From Shinella fusca (GTDB lineage: Bacteria; Pseudomonadota; Alphaproteobacteria; Rhizobiales; Rhizobiaceae), in the NCBI RefSeq assembly GCF_014203155.1, contig NZ_JACHIK010000001.1:62001-126000 (forward strand): a DNA stretch of 64,000 nt, in the 5' to 3' direction. The position numbers and the translations under genes were made by a program. The notes under the pieces are model-generated. The model ran no database searches. It was not told where the DNA came from and saw only the letters and a program-made list of their open reading frames with translations. This document shows positions 1 through 11,607 of the stretch, piece after piece (position 1 is the stretch's first letter; every line of letters starts with the position of its first letter).

Positions 1-69
1 CGTGACAGGGACCGCGCCGTGCAGCATGTGGCGGGGGAGCTGCGGGCGATATTCGTCGGCCTTTCCTAG
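1..69 (+). CDS. C-terminal end of an unidentified protein (partial)
   Basis: An open frame runs in from the left edge and stops at TAG 67-69, giving 22 residues that end in [10 protein letters not shown]. Codon use is like the neighbouring high-GC genes. Too little is present to identify a family; it may also be a chance open frame. Confidence 0.3.
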   Translation, partial: RDRDRAVQHVAGELRAIFVGLS

Positions 70-149
70 GACTGGCCGGCCGCAAATTCGTTTCCCTTTT
101 GTACTCCCTCCCCCTTCCCTTTCGCGGTGACTCTCTCCATATTCCCCGC

Positions 150-3191
<3,042 letters not shown>

Positions 3192-3196
3192 AACAA

Positions 3197-3211
3197 TCCT
3201 GCATTGCAGGA
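3197..3211. terminator. Small perfect palindrome after uvrB (terminator or operator)
   Basis: TCCTGCA-T-TGCAGGA is a perfect 7-bp inverted repeat with one central base, six bases after the uvrB stop, followed by ATAGTATTTTT. It could be a weak Rho-independent terminator for uvrB. It also sits in front of the AT-rich SIR2-kinase gene, so an operator role is equally possible. Confidence 0.4.
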
Positions 3212-3256
3212 ATAGTATTTTTCAGCTAAAATCGGCCTAAAGTGGAGGGGCGTTAC

Positions 3257-5647
3257 TTGTTCGAGGATTTTCTACAACAACCATCTCATTTACTCCTCAA
3301 GAAAGCGATTAGCGAAAGTATCGCTCCATTAACGATTATTATTGGATCTGGCTTGAGTAAACCTGCCGGATTACCCGATTGGAAGGAATTGAGAAATTCA
3401 ATTCAGCTTCAAATTAATAATTTATATACAACGAAAACGTCGGCGGATAAATCATTTGTGGATCCTCGTTTTAAAAGAGCATCCAACACATCAAATTATT
3501 GGGAATTCTTTCAACTCGCAAAGGACATTTTAGGAACAGCAACCTTTAACGGAATAATAAGAAACACGCTAAGCGTCGATGAAGAACAAGTTCCGTCAGG
3601 TTATCAAAAGCTTTTTGAGTTATCCCCAAGAGGAGTTATTACATTAAACCTTGACTCAATTACCGGGCAAGCCTTTTCTCAAAGCAATCATAGATCGATT
3701 GTTCCTGTATATGGATTTGAGATCGCCAGGAAATGGCAAATAATTACAGATGAGAAACCATATCTCGTTTACATGCACGGCCACCTACACGATCATGAGA
3801 CGTGGGTTCTGACGCAGTCGGAACTGGATAGACTTCTTTCCACCGACGGCCACCGCTTGTTCCTGTCCCAGATATACATGAACCATACGGTTCTTTTTGT
3901 TGGATTAAGTGCTGATGACATCGCGATATCATCCGCCTTGCTTAAACTCAAAAGCGCAGGCTTCGCTCCTCCAAGACTTTTCTGGCTCACAACAAGGATA
4001 GACTCAATATCGGAAGAATGGTCGAAAGATAATTTCGTTCAAAAAATCCTATATAAAGCATCGAACGACGCAGAACATGAAGCATTTCTAAATTCCTTTG
4101 TCGATGACATCAGAAAATTCTACTCAAAAGAACAGCAGCGCTTACCGCCACAAATCACAACGCAAAAGATATTCAATGAATCTCAAAATGAGATCAAAGA
4201 TCCTCGAAAAATAGCAAACTTGGAGAGCGAAGAAGTTAGGAGAACGCTATCCGACTTGATTGCCAAGGAATTGCATGGCCTGTCTGGAGACTCGTTGTAT
4301 GATGCCTTCGACGAATTTTGTCGGAAATATAAATATCCTATACAAACGAAATCGTTCTACAAAGACAGCGTCCCTCCAGATAATGTATTTTTTGGATACA
4401 AGGTCATATTTCCGGAACTCGGGTCAGGAAATTTTGGTGAAGCATTTCAAGCAACAGATGAAGAAAACAATGCCGTATGCATAAAGATAATGCACAGTAA
4501 TATTGTCAACAACCGCGAGATGATTGGAGGATTTCGGCGCGGCGTTCGTTCAATGAAAATATTGACGGCCTATGGCATAAGCGGTGTTGCGAGAATAATT
4601 GAAGCTTTCGAAATTCCACCAACAATTGTTATGGATATCATACCCGGTAATAGCCTACAGGAGTTATTTTCTTCATCTAAAGATATGAGCTGGAAGACAA
4701 AGATCGAAATTATAAATGATATTTCGTTGATTGTAGATCGATGCCACAAGCTTCCTGAGATGATACTGCATAGAGATATCAAACCGTCAAATATTATGAT
4801 TGAAAATTTTGACTTCACCACCTTCGAATATGAAAAGATTTTTGTTTTGGATTTCGATATGTCTTGGCATAAGAATTCCAGTGAAAAAGACATTGTTTTT
4901 GAGTCCCGCGATGACTTTGGATATCTTGCACCTGAGCAAACGGATCCAGCAAGGCGAGTATCGACCCGCTCAACGAAGGTGGATAGCTACGGACTCGCTA
5001 TGACGGCCTTCGCTTTGATCGGGGGCATTCACCCAATGGCGGGTTGGAGTATGAGCGCCGACTGGGAGACGCGGGTTCGTAGCACAATCAAGACGGGCTT
5101 CAAGGCGAATTGGAGTTGCCTCCACCATAGGGTCGCCCGCGCTATAATTGATGCGAGCAGGGTTACTCAGGAAGACAGGCTGGACTTTTCGAGCTTTTCC
5201 CGTCGCCTAGAGAAAGCGGTGTACGCCCTTCAGGAGCCATCTTCACCGCAGCCTATCGATTTAATAGCGGAAGAGATATTATCCCAAATAAGCGATGGTA
5301 GGGGATATCAATGGGATGATGTATCCGACAAGGGATATCTCAAGATTCCCGGAGGAACAAAAATAGAAATCGATGTAGACAGCGATCAAACGCACATAAA
5401 CATTGGCGTTCGGTACACGGATGAAGGATCGAATCAATATAGATCAAGAAAAGCGCTCCTTGGCGAAACCAAGGAAATGATGGATAAATTCGCGAAGAAG
5501 TATGCATCAAAGACAAGGCGAATCAATATCACGCATGGCGTGTTGGACTACGTGATTGCGATAAAACCCGAGAATACAACTGGATACATTAAAGAATTAC
5601 ACGAAGAAATAAAGGAACCAATCGATAAACTCATAAGAATCCAATAG
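3257..5647 (+). CDS. SIR2-like domain fused to Ser/Thr protein kinase, candidate defence protein
   Basis: Two enzyme domains are joined. Residues about 20-285 look like a SIR2-family NAD-binding domain: GSGLSKPAG at 30-38, TLNLD at 129-133 and HGH at 174-176. After a linker, residues about 375-660 form a complete eukaryotic-type kinase: glycine loop GSGNFG 389-394, lysine in CIKIM (410), HRDIKPSN 505-512, DFD 532-534 in place of DFG, and APE 558-560. The last 110 residues are unrecognised. I chose TTG 3257 because GGAGGGG (3244-3250) lies six bases upstream; GTG 3242 would add five residues and has no ribosome site. The gene stands alone between uvrB and a J-domain gene and is strikingly AT-rich with rare codons, indicating recent transfer. 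SIR2 domains in phage-defence proteins often degrade NAD+, so an abortive-infection role with kinase sensing is plausible but inferred. Confidence 0.85.
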   Translation: MFEDFLQQPSHLLLKKAISESIAPLTIIIGSGLSKPAGLPDWKELRNSIQLQINNLYTTKTSADKSFVDPRFKRASNTSNYWEFFQLAKDILGTATFNGIIRNTLSVDEEQVPSGYQKLFELSPRGVITLNLDSITGQAFSQSNHRSIVPVYGFEIARKWQIITDEKPYLVYMHGHLHDHETWVLTQSELDRLLSTDGHRLFLSQIYMNHTVLFVGLSADDIAISSALLKLKSAGFAPPRLFWLTTRIDSISEEWSKDNFVQKILYKASNDAEHEAFLNSFVDDIRKFYSKEQQRLPPQITTQKIFNESQNEIKDPRKIANLESEEVRRTLSDLIAKELHGLSGDSLYDAFDEFCRKYKYPIQTKSFYKDSVPPDNVFFGYKVIFPELGSGNFGEAFQATDEENNAVCIKIMHSNIVNNREMIGGFRRGVRSMKILTAYGISGVARIIEAFEIPPTIVMDIIPGNSLQELFSSSKDMSWKTKIEIINDISLIVDRCHKLPEMILHRDIKPSNIMIENFDFTTFEYEKIFVLDFDMSWHKNSSEKDIVFESRDDFGYLAPEQTDPARRVSTRSTKVDSYGLAMTAFALIGGIHPMAGWSMSADWETRVRSTIKTGFKANWSCLHHRVARAIIDASRVTQEDRLDFSSFSRRLEKAVYALQEPSSPQPIDLIAEEILSQISDGRGYQWDDVSDKGYLKIPGGTKIEIDVDSDQTHINIGVRYTDEGSNQYRSRKALLGETKEMMDKFAKKYASKTRRINITHGVLDYVIAIKPENTTGYIKELHEEIKEPIDKLIRIQ

Positions 5648-5684
5648 ATTCCCTAGTGAATAGGTTCTTACTCATTCAGAAATA

Positions 5685-5699
5685 GGCAAGGATCTTGCC
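5685..5699. terminator. Short stem-loop between the SIR2-kinase gene and the J-domain gene
   Basis: GGCAAG-GAT-CTTGCC is a perfect 6-bp stem in the convergent gap. There is no T-run on either side, so termination is only a guess. Confidence 0.25.
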
Positions 5700-5728
5700 C
5701 CGTCCAAACCGCTAACGAGGCCAGGTGC

Positions 5729-6349
5729 CTACTCCGCCGCCTCGCCCTTCACCGGCTCCAGCGCCGCGGCCAGTTCGTAGGAATAGCCTTCCAGCATGGC
5801 GTAGGCCTGCTCGATGGCCTGGATCTGGCCTTCGGCGTTGCGGATCGCCTCGGTGATGGATTGCGAGCGGGCGCGCAGCATGGAGCCGAGGAAATCCGTG
5901 CCGGCCTTGCGGCCGAGGCGGTCGATGTGCTGGCGCACGCGGTTGCGGTGGCGTTCGAGCTCCAGGATGTGGAAGCGGCTCTTGACGATGTCGTCGGAGA
6001 GCTTGCGGCGCATGGCGGCGAGCGGGTCGAAGCTGCCGGGCTCGCGCTCATCGAGGATGACGTCGTTGACGAGCGGCTCGAGCAGCATCAGGCCCTTGAG
6101 GTCGCGCGGGTCGGCGAGCTGCGGGTCGAAGCCGGTATCGTCGAAGACCTTGCGGCGCACGGGATCGCGCAGCAGGTCGTAGCAGGCCTGCAGGCGGGCG
6201 AACTGGTCGGCGTCGCCGCCCGAATCGGGATGCATGCCCTTGGCGGCCTTGCGATAGGCGGTCTTCACCGCGCTGTCGTCGGCATCGCGCTCTAGTCCGA
6301 GCATGGCGTAGGGATCGATCACGCGGCCACCTGTCTTGTCTTCCTGCAT
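5729..6349 (-). CDS. J-domain (DnaJ-like) protein
   Basis: J-domain co-chaperone that would stimulate an Hsp70 (DnaK). The J-domain occupies residues about 12-73 (YAMLGLERDADDSAVKTAYR) with the diagnostic HPD at 40-42 and a helix IV ending RRKVFDD. No glycine-rich or zinc-finger region follows, so it is not canonical DnaJ (about 375 residues); the remaining 130 residues are helical and of unknown role. Total length is 206 residues. It converges on the SIR2-kinase gene and lies downstream of dusA on the same strand, about 78 bases away. Confidence 0.85.
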   Translation of the reverse strand: MQEDKTGGRVIDPYAMLGLERDADDSAVKTAYRKAAKGMHPDSGGDADQFARLQACYDLLRDPVRRKVFDDTGFDPQLADPRDLKGLMLLEPLVNDVILDEREPGSFDPLAAMRRKLSDDIVKSRFHILELERHRNRVRQHIDRLGRKAGTDFLGSMLRARSQSITEAIRNAEGQIQAIEQAYAMLEGYSYELAAALEPVKGEAAE

Positions 6350-6427
6350 TGCGTCGTCGGTTCTAGCAAACTCTCGGACCCCGAGGGGACGAAATTGTGG
6401 TCGCGCCGGGGCGATGCACAGAAAGCG

Positions 6428-7492
6428 CTATTCCGCCGCCGCGGCCTCGGCCCGTGCGGCGAGCACCGCCGCGAAGGCCGCCTCGATCACTTCGGGCCCG
6501 GCCCCCGGCTTCGTCGCATCGCTCGACAGGATCTGCCGGTAGCGCCGCGCGCCCGGAAAACCCTGGAAGAGCCCGATCATGTGCCGCGTCACATGCGCCA
6601 CCCGCCCGCCCCTGGCGACGACGTCCGCCGCATAGGCGATCATCGCGTCGCGCACCACCTCCCAGCGATCGAACGGAAGGTCCCGCGGGTCGGTGGCGGC
6701 GCCGGAGGGCTTTCCTTCGGGGGAAAGCGGATGGGGGAAAAGCGCGTCCACGCCCGTCAGGATGCCGCTATCCTGGTAGGCGGCCCGCCCGAGCATGACG
6801 CCGTCGAGGCCGTCCATCTCGCGGACGGCATCGCTCAATGTGTGAAGCCCGCCGTTGAGGCCGATGAAAAGAGCGGGGTTCTCCGCCTTCAGCCGGCGCA
6901 CGAGGCCGTAGTCGAGCGGCGGGATGTCCCGGTTCTCCTTCGGCGAAAGGCCCTGCAGCCAGGCTTTGCGCGCGTGGACCCAGACGGCATCCGTGCCGGC
7001 GGCCGAAACGCGGGAGACGAGGTCACGCAGCGCCACCTCCGGGTCCTGGTCGTCGACGCCGATGCGGCATTTCACGGTGACGGGGATGGCGACCGCCGCC
7101 TTCATCGCCGCCACGCAATCGGCGACGAGCTGCGGCTCGCGCATCAGGCAGGCGCCGAAGGTGCCAGATTGCACCCGGTCCGAGGGACAGCCGACATTGA
7201 GGTTGATCTCGGCATAGCCGAAGCCCTCGCCGATCCGCGCCGCCTCGGCGAGCTTTTGCGGATCGTTGCCGCCGAGCTGGAGCGCCACGGGCCGTTCCAC
7301 CGCATCGAAACCGAGCAGCCGGTCGCGGTTGCCGCGCAGGATCGCGTCGGCGACGATCATCTCGGTGAAGAGCAGCGCGTTCTTCGTGAGCTGGCGCGCG
7401 AAGACGCGGTAGTGCCGGTCGGACCAGTCGATCATCGGCGCGGTGGCGAATACAAGGGTGCCTGATTTTACGGCTTTTTCGTAGAAATTCAA
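6428..7492 (-). CDS. dusA: tRNA-dihydrouridine synthase A, N-terminus rebuilt by the integrated element
   Basis: FMN-dependent enzyme reducing uridines in the tRNA D-loop. Seen: FATAPMIDW at 15-23 (FMN-binding start of the barrel), NVGCPSDRVQ at 99-108 and the catalytic cysteine in GACLM (C115). At 354 residues it is of family length. The element's left att core (7424-7450) encodes exactly residues 15-23, so codons 1-14 come from the element. The first available start is TTG at 7490-7492, without a clear Shine-Dalgarno; the original ATG-started end lies at 22269. The gene is therefore intact in sequence but its promoter and start have been exchanged. Expression level cannot be judged by eye. 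Confidence 0.93.
   Translation of the reverse strand: MNFYEKAVKSGTLVFATAPMIDWSDRHYRVFARQLTKNALLFTEMIVADAILRGNRDRLLGFDAVERPVALQLGGNDPQKLAEAARIGEGFGYAEINLNVGCPSDRVQSGTFGACLMREPQLVADCVAAMKAAVAIPVTVKCRIGVDDQDPEVALRDLVSRVSAAGTDAVWVHARKAWLQGLSPKENRDIPPLDYGLVRRLKAENPALFIGLNGGLHTLSDAVREMDGLDGVMLGRAAYQDSGILTGVDALFPHPLSPEGKPSGAATDPRDLPFDRWEVVRDAMIAYAADVVARGGRVAHVTRHMIGLFQGFPGARRYRQILSSDATKPGAGPEVIEAAFAAVLAARAEAAAAE
7424..7450. repeat. attL, 27-bp core inside dusA
   Basis: Identical over 27 bases to 22189-22215 and in the same orientation. It encodes nine dusA codons (FATAPMIDW on the minus strand), so the crossover keeps the frame whichever side supplies the N-terminus. Confidence 0.95.
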
Positions 7493-7565
7493 AATCTTAG
7501 CGGCCTGAGATTGTTTCCGGTTTTGTCAGCGTTTTTCCGCGTGTTGCACCACTTTTCACTGTCAG

Positions 7566-7605
7566 GTACAACAATGTCGTACCGATCAGAGGAATGTTGT
7601 ACCGA
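7566..7605. promoter_or_regulatory. Repeats upstream of the integrase gene (putative operator or arm sites)
   Basis: GTACAACA (7566-7573) and TGTTGTAC (7595-7602) form an 8-bp inverted repeat. Overlapping it, AATGTCGTACCGA (7573-7585) and AATGTTGTACCGA (7593-7605) are direct repeats with one mismatch. The position between the att core and the integrase start fits integrase arm-binding sites or autoregulation. The role is inferred. Confidence 0.45.
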
Positions 7606-7606
7606 C

Positions 7607-8686
7607 ATGGGCACGATAAACGCACGGAAACGCAAAGACGGTTCACTTGGTTATACCGCGCAGATCATACGGAAGAAAGACGGGAAGACCGTTTTGCGGG
7701 AAGCAAAGACCTTCGATCGGAGACGCGAGGCTGAGGCTTGGATCCGATTTCGCGAGGGCGAGCTCGACAAACCCGGCGCCCTCGATCGCCTTGCTCTCCC
7801 CTCGTTCACGCTAGCGCAAGCGATCGACCGGTATGTGCAGGAGAAGAAGGACATCGGGCGGACGAAGGCACAATGTTTGCGATCCGTGAAGCAGTACAAC
7901 ATCGCTGCGATGGAGTGCTCGACGATCAAGGCCAGCGACATCTCCGCGTTCGCGCGGGAGCTTCTCGACGGCGGCAGGCAGCCACAAACAGTCGGCAACT
8001 ATATCTCTCATGTCTCGGCCGTCTTTAAGGACGCGAAGACGCTATGGGACATACCGCTGGACTATCAGGCGATGCAGGCGGCGAAGTCTGCGCTGGCGCG
8101 ACAAGAGACGATTTCCAAGTCGGCAAAGCGCGATAGGCGGCCCACCCTTGCCGAGTTGGATGCTCTCATGAGCTTCTTCGTCGAAAGGCAGTCGAGAGCG
8201 CACAACTCTGCGCCGATGCACAAGATCATCGCCTTTGCACTGTTCTCGACACGCCGCCAAGAGGAGATAACGAGAATCAAGTGGGTCGATCTGGACGAGG
8301 CACATAGCCGCGTACTGGTCCGCGACATGAAACACCCAGGACAAAAGAAGGGGAATGACGTTTGGGTGGAGCTACCTCCGGAAGCACTCCGCATCGCCCT
8401 GTCCATGCGGCGGGAGAAGGATCGAATTTTCCCGTACGGCACCGACGCAATCTCGGGCGGCTTCACTCGAGCGTGCCAGTTCCTTGACATCAAGGATCTG
8501 CATTTCCACGACCTGAGACACGAGGGCGTATCGCGCCTGTTTGAGATGGGGCGCACGATCCCCCTCGCCGCCAGCGTCTCCGGCCATCGTTCATGGAATT
8601 CCCTGCAGCGCTACACGCACCTCCGCCAGACGGGCGACAAGTATGACAACTGGCCGTGGCTGGATGTGGCATGTGAAAAAAAATGA
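7607..8686 (+). CDS. Tyrosine-family site-specific integrase
   Basis: Catalyses integration and excision of the element at the dusA att sites. Catalytic residues in order are R216 (in STRRQEEI), H301-x-x-R304 (HDLRHEG), H327 (SGHRSW) and nucleophile Y336 (LQRYTHL). The N-terminal part has the short beta-sheet arm-binding look (KRKDGSLGYTAQI). The length is 359 residues from ATG 7607; an ATG at 7574 is an alternative and would run through the repeats. It lies immediately inside attL, as expected for the element's own integrase. Confidence 0.93.
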   Translation: MGTINARKRKDGSLGYTAQIIRKKDGKTVLREAKTFDRRREAEAWIRFREGELDKPGALDRLALPSFTLAQAIDRYVQEKKDIGRTKAQCLRSVKQYNIAAMECSTIKASDISAFARELLDGGRQPQTVGNYISHVSAVFKDAKTLWDIPLDYQAMQAAKSALARQETISKSAKRDRRPTLAELDALMSFFVERQSRAHNSAPMHKIIAFALFSTRRQEEITRIKWVDLDEAHSRVLVRDMKHPGQKKGNDVWVELPPEALRIALSMRREKDRIFPYGTDAISGGFTRACQFLDIKDLHFHDLRHEGVSRLFEMGRTIPLAASVSGHRSWNSLQRYTHLRQTGDKYDNWPWLDVACEKK

Positions 8687-8741
8687 ACGATCCAATTAAG
8701 TATTGACGGTTTTCGACAGCAAGAGGTTAATGGAGGGTTGT

Positions 8742-8756
8742 GCTGAAAAAATCAGC
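8742..8756. promoter_or_regulatory. Inverted repeat upstream of the excisionase-like gene
   Basis: GCTGA-AAAAA-TCAGC is a perfect 5-bp palindrome in the 114-bp gap after the integrase. A TTGACG at 8703-8708 with GTTAAT 17 bases later is a possible promoter just upstream. Candidate operator only. Confidence 0.25.
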
Positions 8757-8800
8757 CAAAACACTATCTACTTAAATATCGACAACCGAACGGAGGGAGA

Positions 8801-9028
8801 ATGACACAACTCATGACGACGGCGACTGCCGCAGAATATATTAGCAAATCGGCATCATGGCTCAACAAGACGCGGATGACGGGCTCCGGTCCAGTCTACC
8901 TGAAGATTGGCGGAGCCGTACGCTACACGAAAGATGAACTCGACATTTGGCTTTCCGGCACGCGACGTACAGCCGTCTATGACTTCGCCAATGACAACAA
9001 TCGGGCCGCAGCGAGGGCGGCGTCGTGA
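8801..9028 (+). CDS. Excisionase/AlpA-like helix-turn-helix protein
   Basis: Small DNA-binding protein of 75 residues. The pattern TATAAEYISKSASWLNKTR followed by GGAVRYTKDELDIWL is the HTH_17/MerR-like fold common in phage excisionases and AlpA-type regulators. It has a strong ribosome site (GGAGGGAGA) just before ATG 8801. The stop overlaps the GTG start of the methyltransferase gene by four bases, so the two are co-translated. By position and fold it probably directs excision or early transcription of the element. Confidence 0.75.
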   Translation: MTQLMTTATAAEYISKSASWLNKTRMTGSGPVYLKIGGAVRYTKDELDIWLSGTRRTAVYDFANDNNRAAARAAS

Positions 9029-9507
9029 GCGTCGAGTGGGTAACGCCGAAGGCGTACATCAACATGGCGCGGCAGGTCATGGGCGGGATCGATTTAGACC
9101 CCGCGTCATCCGACTTCGCGCAAATCAACGTCCAAGCGGAACGCTACTATACACCGGATGATGACGGACTTGGCAATCCGCGGTTCGGCCGCGTCTGGCT
9201 CTCCCCGCCGAACGGCCGCGGCAGTTTCGCCGCGTTTACCGATAGACTCGTGGAGGAATACCTCTCCGGGCGGGTCTTGGAGGCGATAGCCCTAGTCCCC
9301 AACAATACGGATACTGCATGGTATCATAGGCTGTTTAGGGTTCCGAATATGCGAGTATGTCTCAAGACAGGGCGCATCCGTTTCGAGACCCGCGACCGCA
9401 AGCCCGGCACACCTGCTCAGGGGCAATCATTCTTCTATCTTGGGCCAAACGTAGACCGCTTCAAGGAAGTGTTTTCGCCAATCGGGAATGTCTGGGGTGC
9501 CGCCTAA
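9025..9507 (+). CDS. Phage-type DNA N6-adenine methyltransferase (Dam-like)
   Basis: 160 residues. DLDPAS at 23-28 and WLSPPNGRG at 58-66 are the substrate and catalytic [DNS]PP[YFW]-like motifs of the phage N-6-adenine methyltransferase family; here the motif is SPPN. Starts at GTG 9025 inside the previous stop. Such enzymes protect phage DNA from host restriction or alter regulation. The recognition sequence cannot be told. It is slightly shorter than typical family members (about 170-180), with the core complete. Confidence 0.8.
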   Translation: MSVEWVTPKAYINMARQVMGGIDLDPASSDFAQINVQAERYYTPDDDGLGNPRFGRVWLSPPNGRGSFAAFTDRLVEEYLSGRVLEAIALVPNNTDTAWYHRLFRVPNMRVCLKTGRIRFETRDRKPGTPAQGQSFFYLGPNVDRFKEVFSPIGNVWGAA

Positions 9508-9612
9508 CCGGCCCTAGCCGCCTAACCAACGCAATTTTGCACCCAATGATTTCAACCATCTGCCGGCCGCGTGCCGGCGGGCAGCGCATCCGTGCGCAAT
9601 CTAGGAGGAAGA

Positions 9613-9858
9613 ATGCAGATATTGGATATCCGCCCCGCCCCGCCTGGGAGCGGGAACACCCTTTGCCGTTTCGACGTCCAGCTAGACGGCATGCGTCTGC
9701 ACAATGTTTCGCTAAAGCGGACCGGCTCCGGCCTCCGCGTGTTTGCGCCGTCGGCGTTCGGCTGCGCGGCCGTCACCTTCACCCCTGAAATCGCAGCCGA
9801 GATGATCGCGCTCGTACACGGAGAGATCACCGCCCATGACCGCAATCGCGCAGCCTGA
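9613..9858 (+). CDS. Small phage protein, function unknown
   Basis: 81 residues from ATG 9613, preceded by AGGAGGAAG; longer in-frame starts are not supported. The sequence (MQILDIRPAPPGSG, then a beta-rich middle, then FTPEIAAEMIALVHGEI) vaguely recalls SpoVG-like nucleic-acid-binding domains, but the match is weak. It overlaps the start of the primase-helicase gene by 23 bases. Confidence 0.6.
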   Translation: MQILDIRPAPPGSGNTLCRFDVQLDGMRLHNVSLKRTGSGLRVFAPSAFGCAAVTFTPEIAAEMIALVHGEITAHDRNRAA

Positions 9859-11167
9859 TCCCGTATACCTCGATCCGCATGCAGTCGCCAAGGCGATCGG
9901 CGGTAAGGTCATCGCCGGAACCAACCGGGTGGTCGCTCATGCGCCAGGGCATAAAAAGGGCTCGCCCGAGATTTCCATCACCGTCGACCCCTCCGCGCCT
10001 CGCGGTCTTCTCGTGAATTGTTTCAGCGGCGAAGATCCGGTGGCCATGAAGGACTGGGTCCTCGAGCGCTGCGGCGAGCCAGCCTTCACGCCCGGTCAGA
10101 AAGCCGAGGCGCATGCTGCCCACACTGGTCTCCTGAAATCGAAGGAGGCCCAGAAGGCATTCTATGACGGCCATCTGACACGCCGAGGCTTCAGGCTGGC
10201 CGTGGAATACGATTACGTGGATCTGGACGGCGAAGTGCTATTCCAGGTGCTGCGCTATGAGCACGCCACCGAATCCAAGACCTTCCTTCAGCGCCAGCCG
10301 GACGGGAAAGGCGGCTGGCTCGGCAGCCGTCCAGATCCAATCATCTATAGGTGGCCGGAGATCGCTGCGCGGCCCGGCGAGCCGGTATATGTCGTCGAAG
10401 GTGAGAAAGACGTCGACACGCTCATCAACGCTGGCCTCCTCGCCACGACGGCGCCAAACGGCTCGTGGCCGTCGGACCTATCGCCGCTGAAAGGTCGCAC
10501 TATCTTCGTTATCCCGGACAACGACAGGACCGGCACGGATAAAGCGGATAAGGCCATCGGCCTCCTGCAGGGTATCGCCAAAGTGAAGCGCGTCGAGCTT
10601 CCGGGCCTTCCCGATAAGGGCGACGTCACCGACTGGCTGGAGGCCGGCAACACCATCGACCAACTGCAGGCGCTTGCGAAGGCCGCGATGCCCGCACCGG
10701 CTAACGACAACCGTCCTGCCGGTCCCGAGCTCATCCACAGCGGCGACTTCGTCAGGGGGTTCGTGCCGCCGGATTACGCGGTCGACGGCATCATGCAGTC
10801 GGGCTTCCTGTATTCGCTCACCGGCCAGACCGGGTCCGGCAAGACGGCGGTGGCGCTGCTGCTCGCCCTCTGCACCGCGCTCGGATCGCCGTTTGCGGGG
10901 CGTGAGACCAAGGGCGGCAGGGTATTTTACTTCGCCGGCGAGAACCCCGACGACGTCACCATGAGGTGGATTGGCCTCCTTCACGAACACGCTCTCGATG
11001 CGGACGAACTCGACGTGCACTTCATCCGCGGTGTGTTCTCCGTGTCCGAGTTCCTCGGCCATATCGCCGAGCGAGACCACGTCGCCAATCGTGGGGCGCT
11101 GTTGGTGCCGCGAGGCTCGCGTCTCGCGGACTGGGACCGGCGCGATCGCTTCTATGTCGCGAGGTAG
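9836..11167 (+). CDS. TOPRIM primase fused to RepA/DnaB-like helicase, C-terminally truncated
   Basis: Replication protein of the element. Residues about 180-275 are a TOPRIM primase domain (VVEGEKD with E189, then VIPDNDRTG with D228 and D230). Residues about 310-405 begin an AAA_25/RepA-type ATPase: Walker A GQTGSGKT 330-337 and GRVFYFAGENPDD. The frame then runs into an Arg/Asp-rich tail and stops at 443, where this fold normally continues with a Walker B strand ending in Asp and a further 150-300 residues. The ATPase is therefore probably dead. A deletion or frameshift around 11050-11160 is the likely cause. Confidence 0.8.
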   Translation: MTAIAQPDPVYLDPHAVAKAIGGKVIAGTNRVVAHAPGHKKGSPEISITVDPSAPRGLLVNCFSGEDPVAMKDWVLERCGEPAFTPGQKAEAHAAHTGLLKSKEAQKAFYDGHLTRRGFRLAVEYDYVDLDGEVLFQVLRYEHATESKTFLQRQPDGKGGWLGSRPDPIIYRWPEIAARPGEPVYVVEGEKDVDTLINAGLLATTAPNGSWPSDLSPLKGRTIFVIPDNDRTGTDKADKAIGLLQGIAKVKRVELPGLPDKGDVTDWLEAGNTIDQLQALAKAAMPAPANDNRPAGPELIHSGDFVRGFVPPDYAVDGIMQSGFLYSLTGQTGSGKTAVALLLALCTALGSPFAGRETKGGRVFYFAGENPDDVTMRWIGLLHEHALDADELDVHFIRGVFSVSEFLGHIAERDHVANRGALLVPRGSRLADWDRRDRFYVAR

Positions 11168-11172
11168 ACCAA

Positions 11173-11607
11173 ATGATTGACGAACCACTCTTCGGCGCGG
11201 CCGATGTCGCCAATGTCCTCGACGAGAAAGAAACGACCGTCCGTCGCTGGCATCACTCAGGGTTTTCGCGGTGCTTCGGGCGGAAGTCTGACTACGCAGT
11301 TCGGTACTCGGCTCGAGATATCGCCGGTTTCGCGGTTGCCCGCGACCTCGTTAAACTTAAGTTTCCCCCGCCGCTAGCTGCGCGCGTCGGCGCGGTCGTG
11401 ATGCGGCAAGAACCGGCGCCCGACGCCGTTCTCGCCGGGACGCCTGATCAAATCGCGGCAATTGGTCCTGATCCTGGCTCTGGCGTCATGGCGGACCGAT
11501 GCAACTGGCGCGCCCCGTCGGCAACCACAACGGCGATCACCATTCCAGTGGGCCGTATCTGGAGGGACGTGATCGATAAAGCGGCCCGCATTGGAGCGGC
11601 ACGTTGA
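11173..11607 (+). CDS. Phage helix-turn-helix protein
   Basis: 144 residues from ATG 11173, five bases after the truncated helicase stop. The N-terminus (LFGAADVANVLDEKETTVRRWHHSGF, then VRYSARDIAGFAVARDLV) resembles a MerR-like winged helix reading, with the Y-S-x-x-D-I pattern of phage DNA-binding proteins. The C-terminal part has no recognisable domain. It might be a late-gene regulator; this is a fold-level guess. Confidence 0.6.
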   Translation: MIDEPLFGAADVANVLDEKETTVRRWHHSGFSRCFGRKSDYAVRYSARDIAGFAVARDLVKLKFPPPLAARVGAVVMRQEPAPDAVLAGTPDQIAAIGPDPGSGVMADRCNWRAPSATTTAITIPVGRIWRDVIDKAARIGAAR

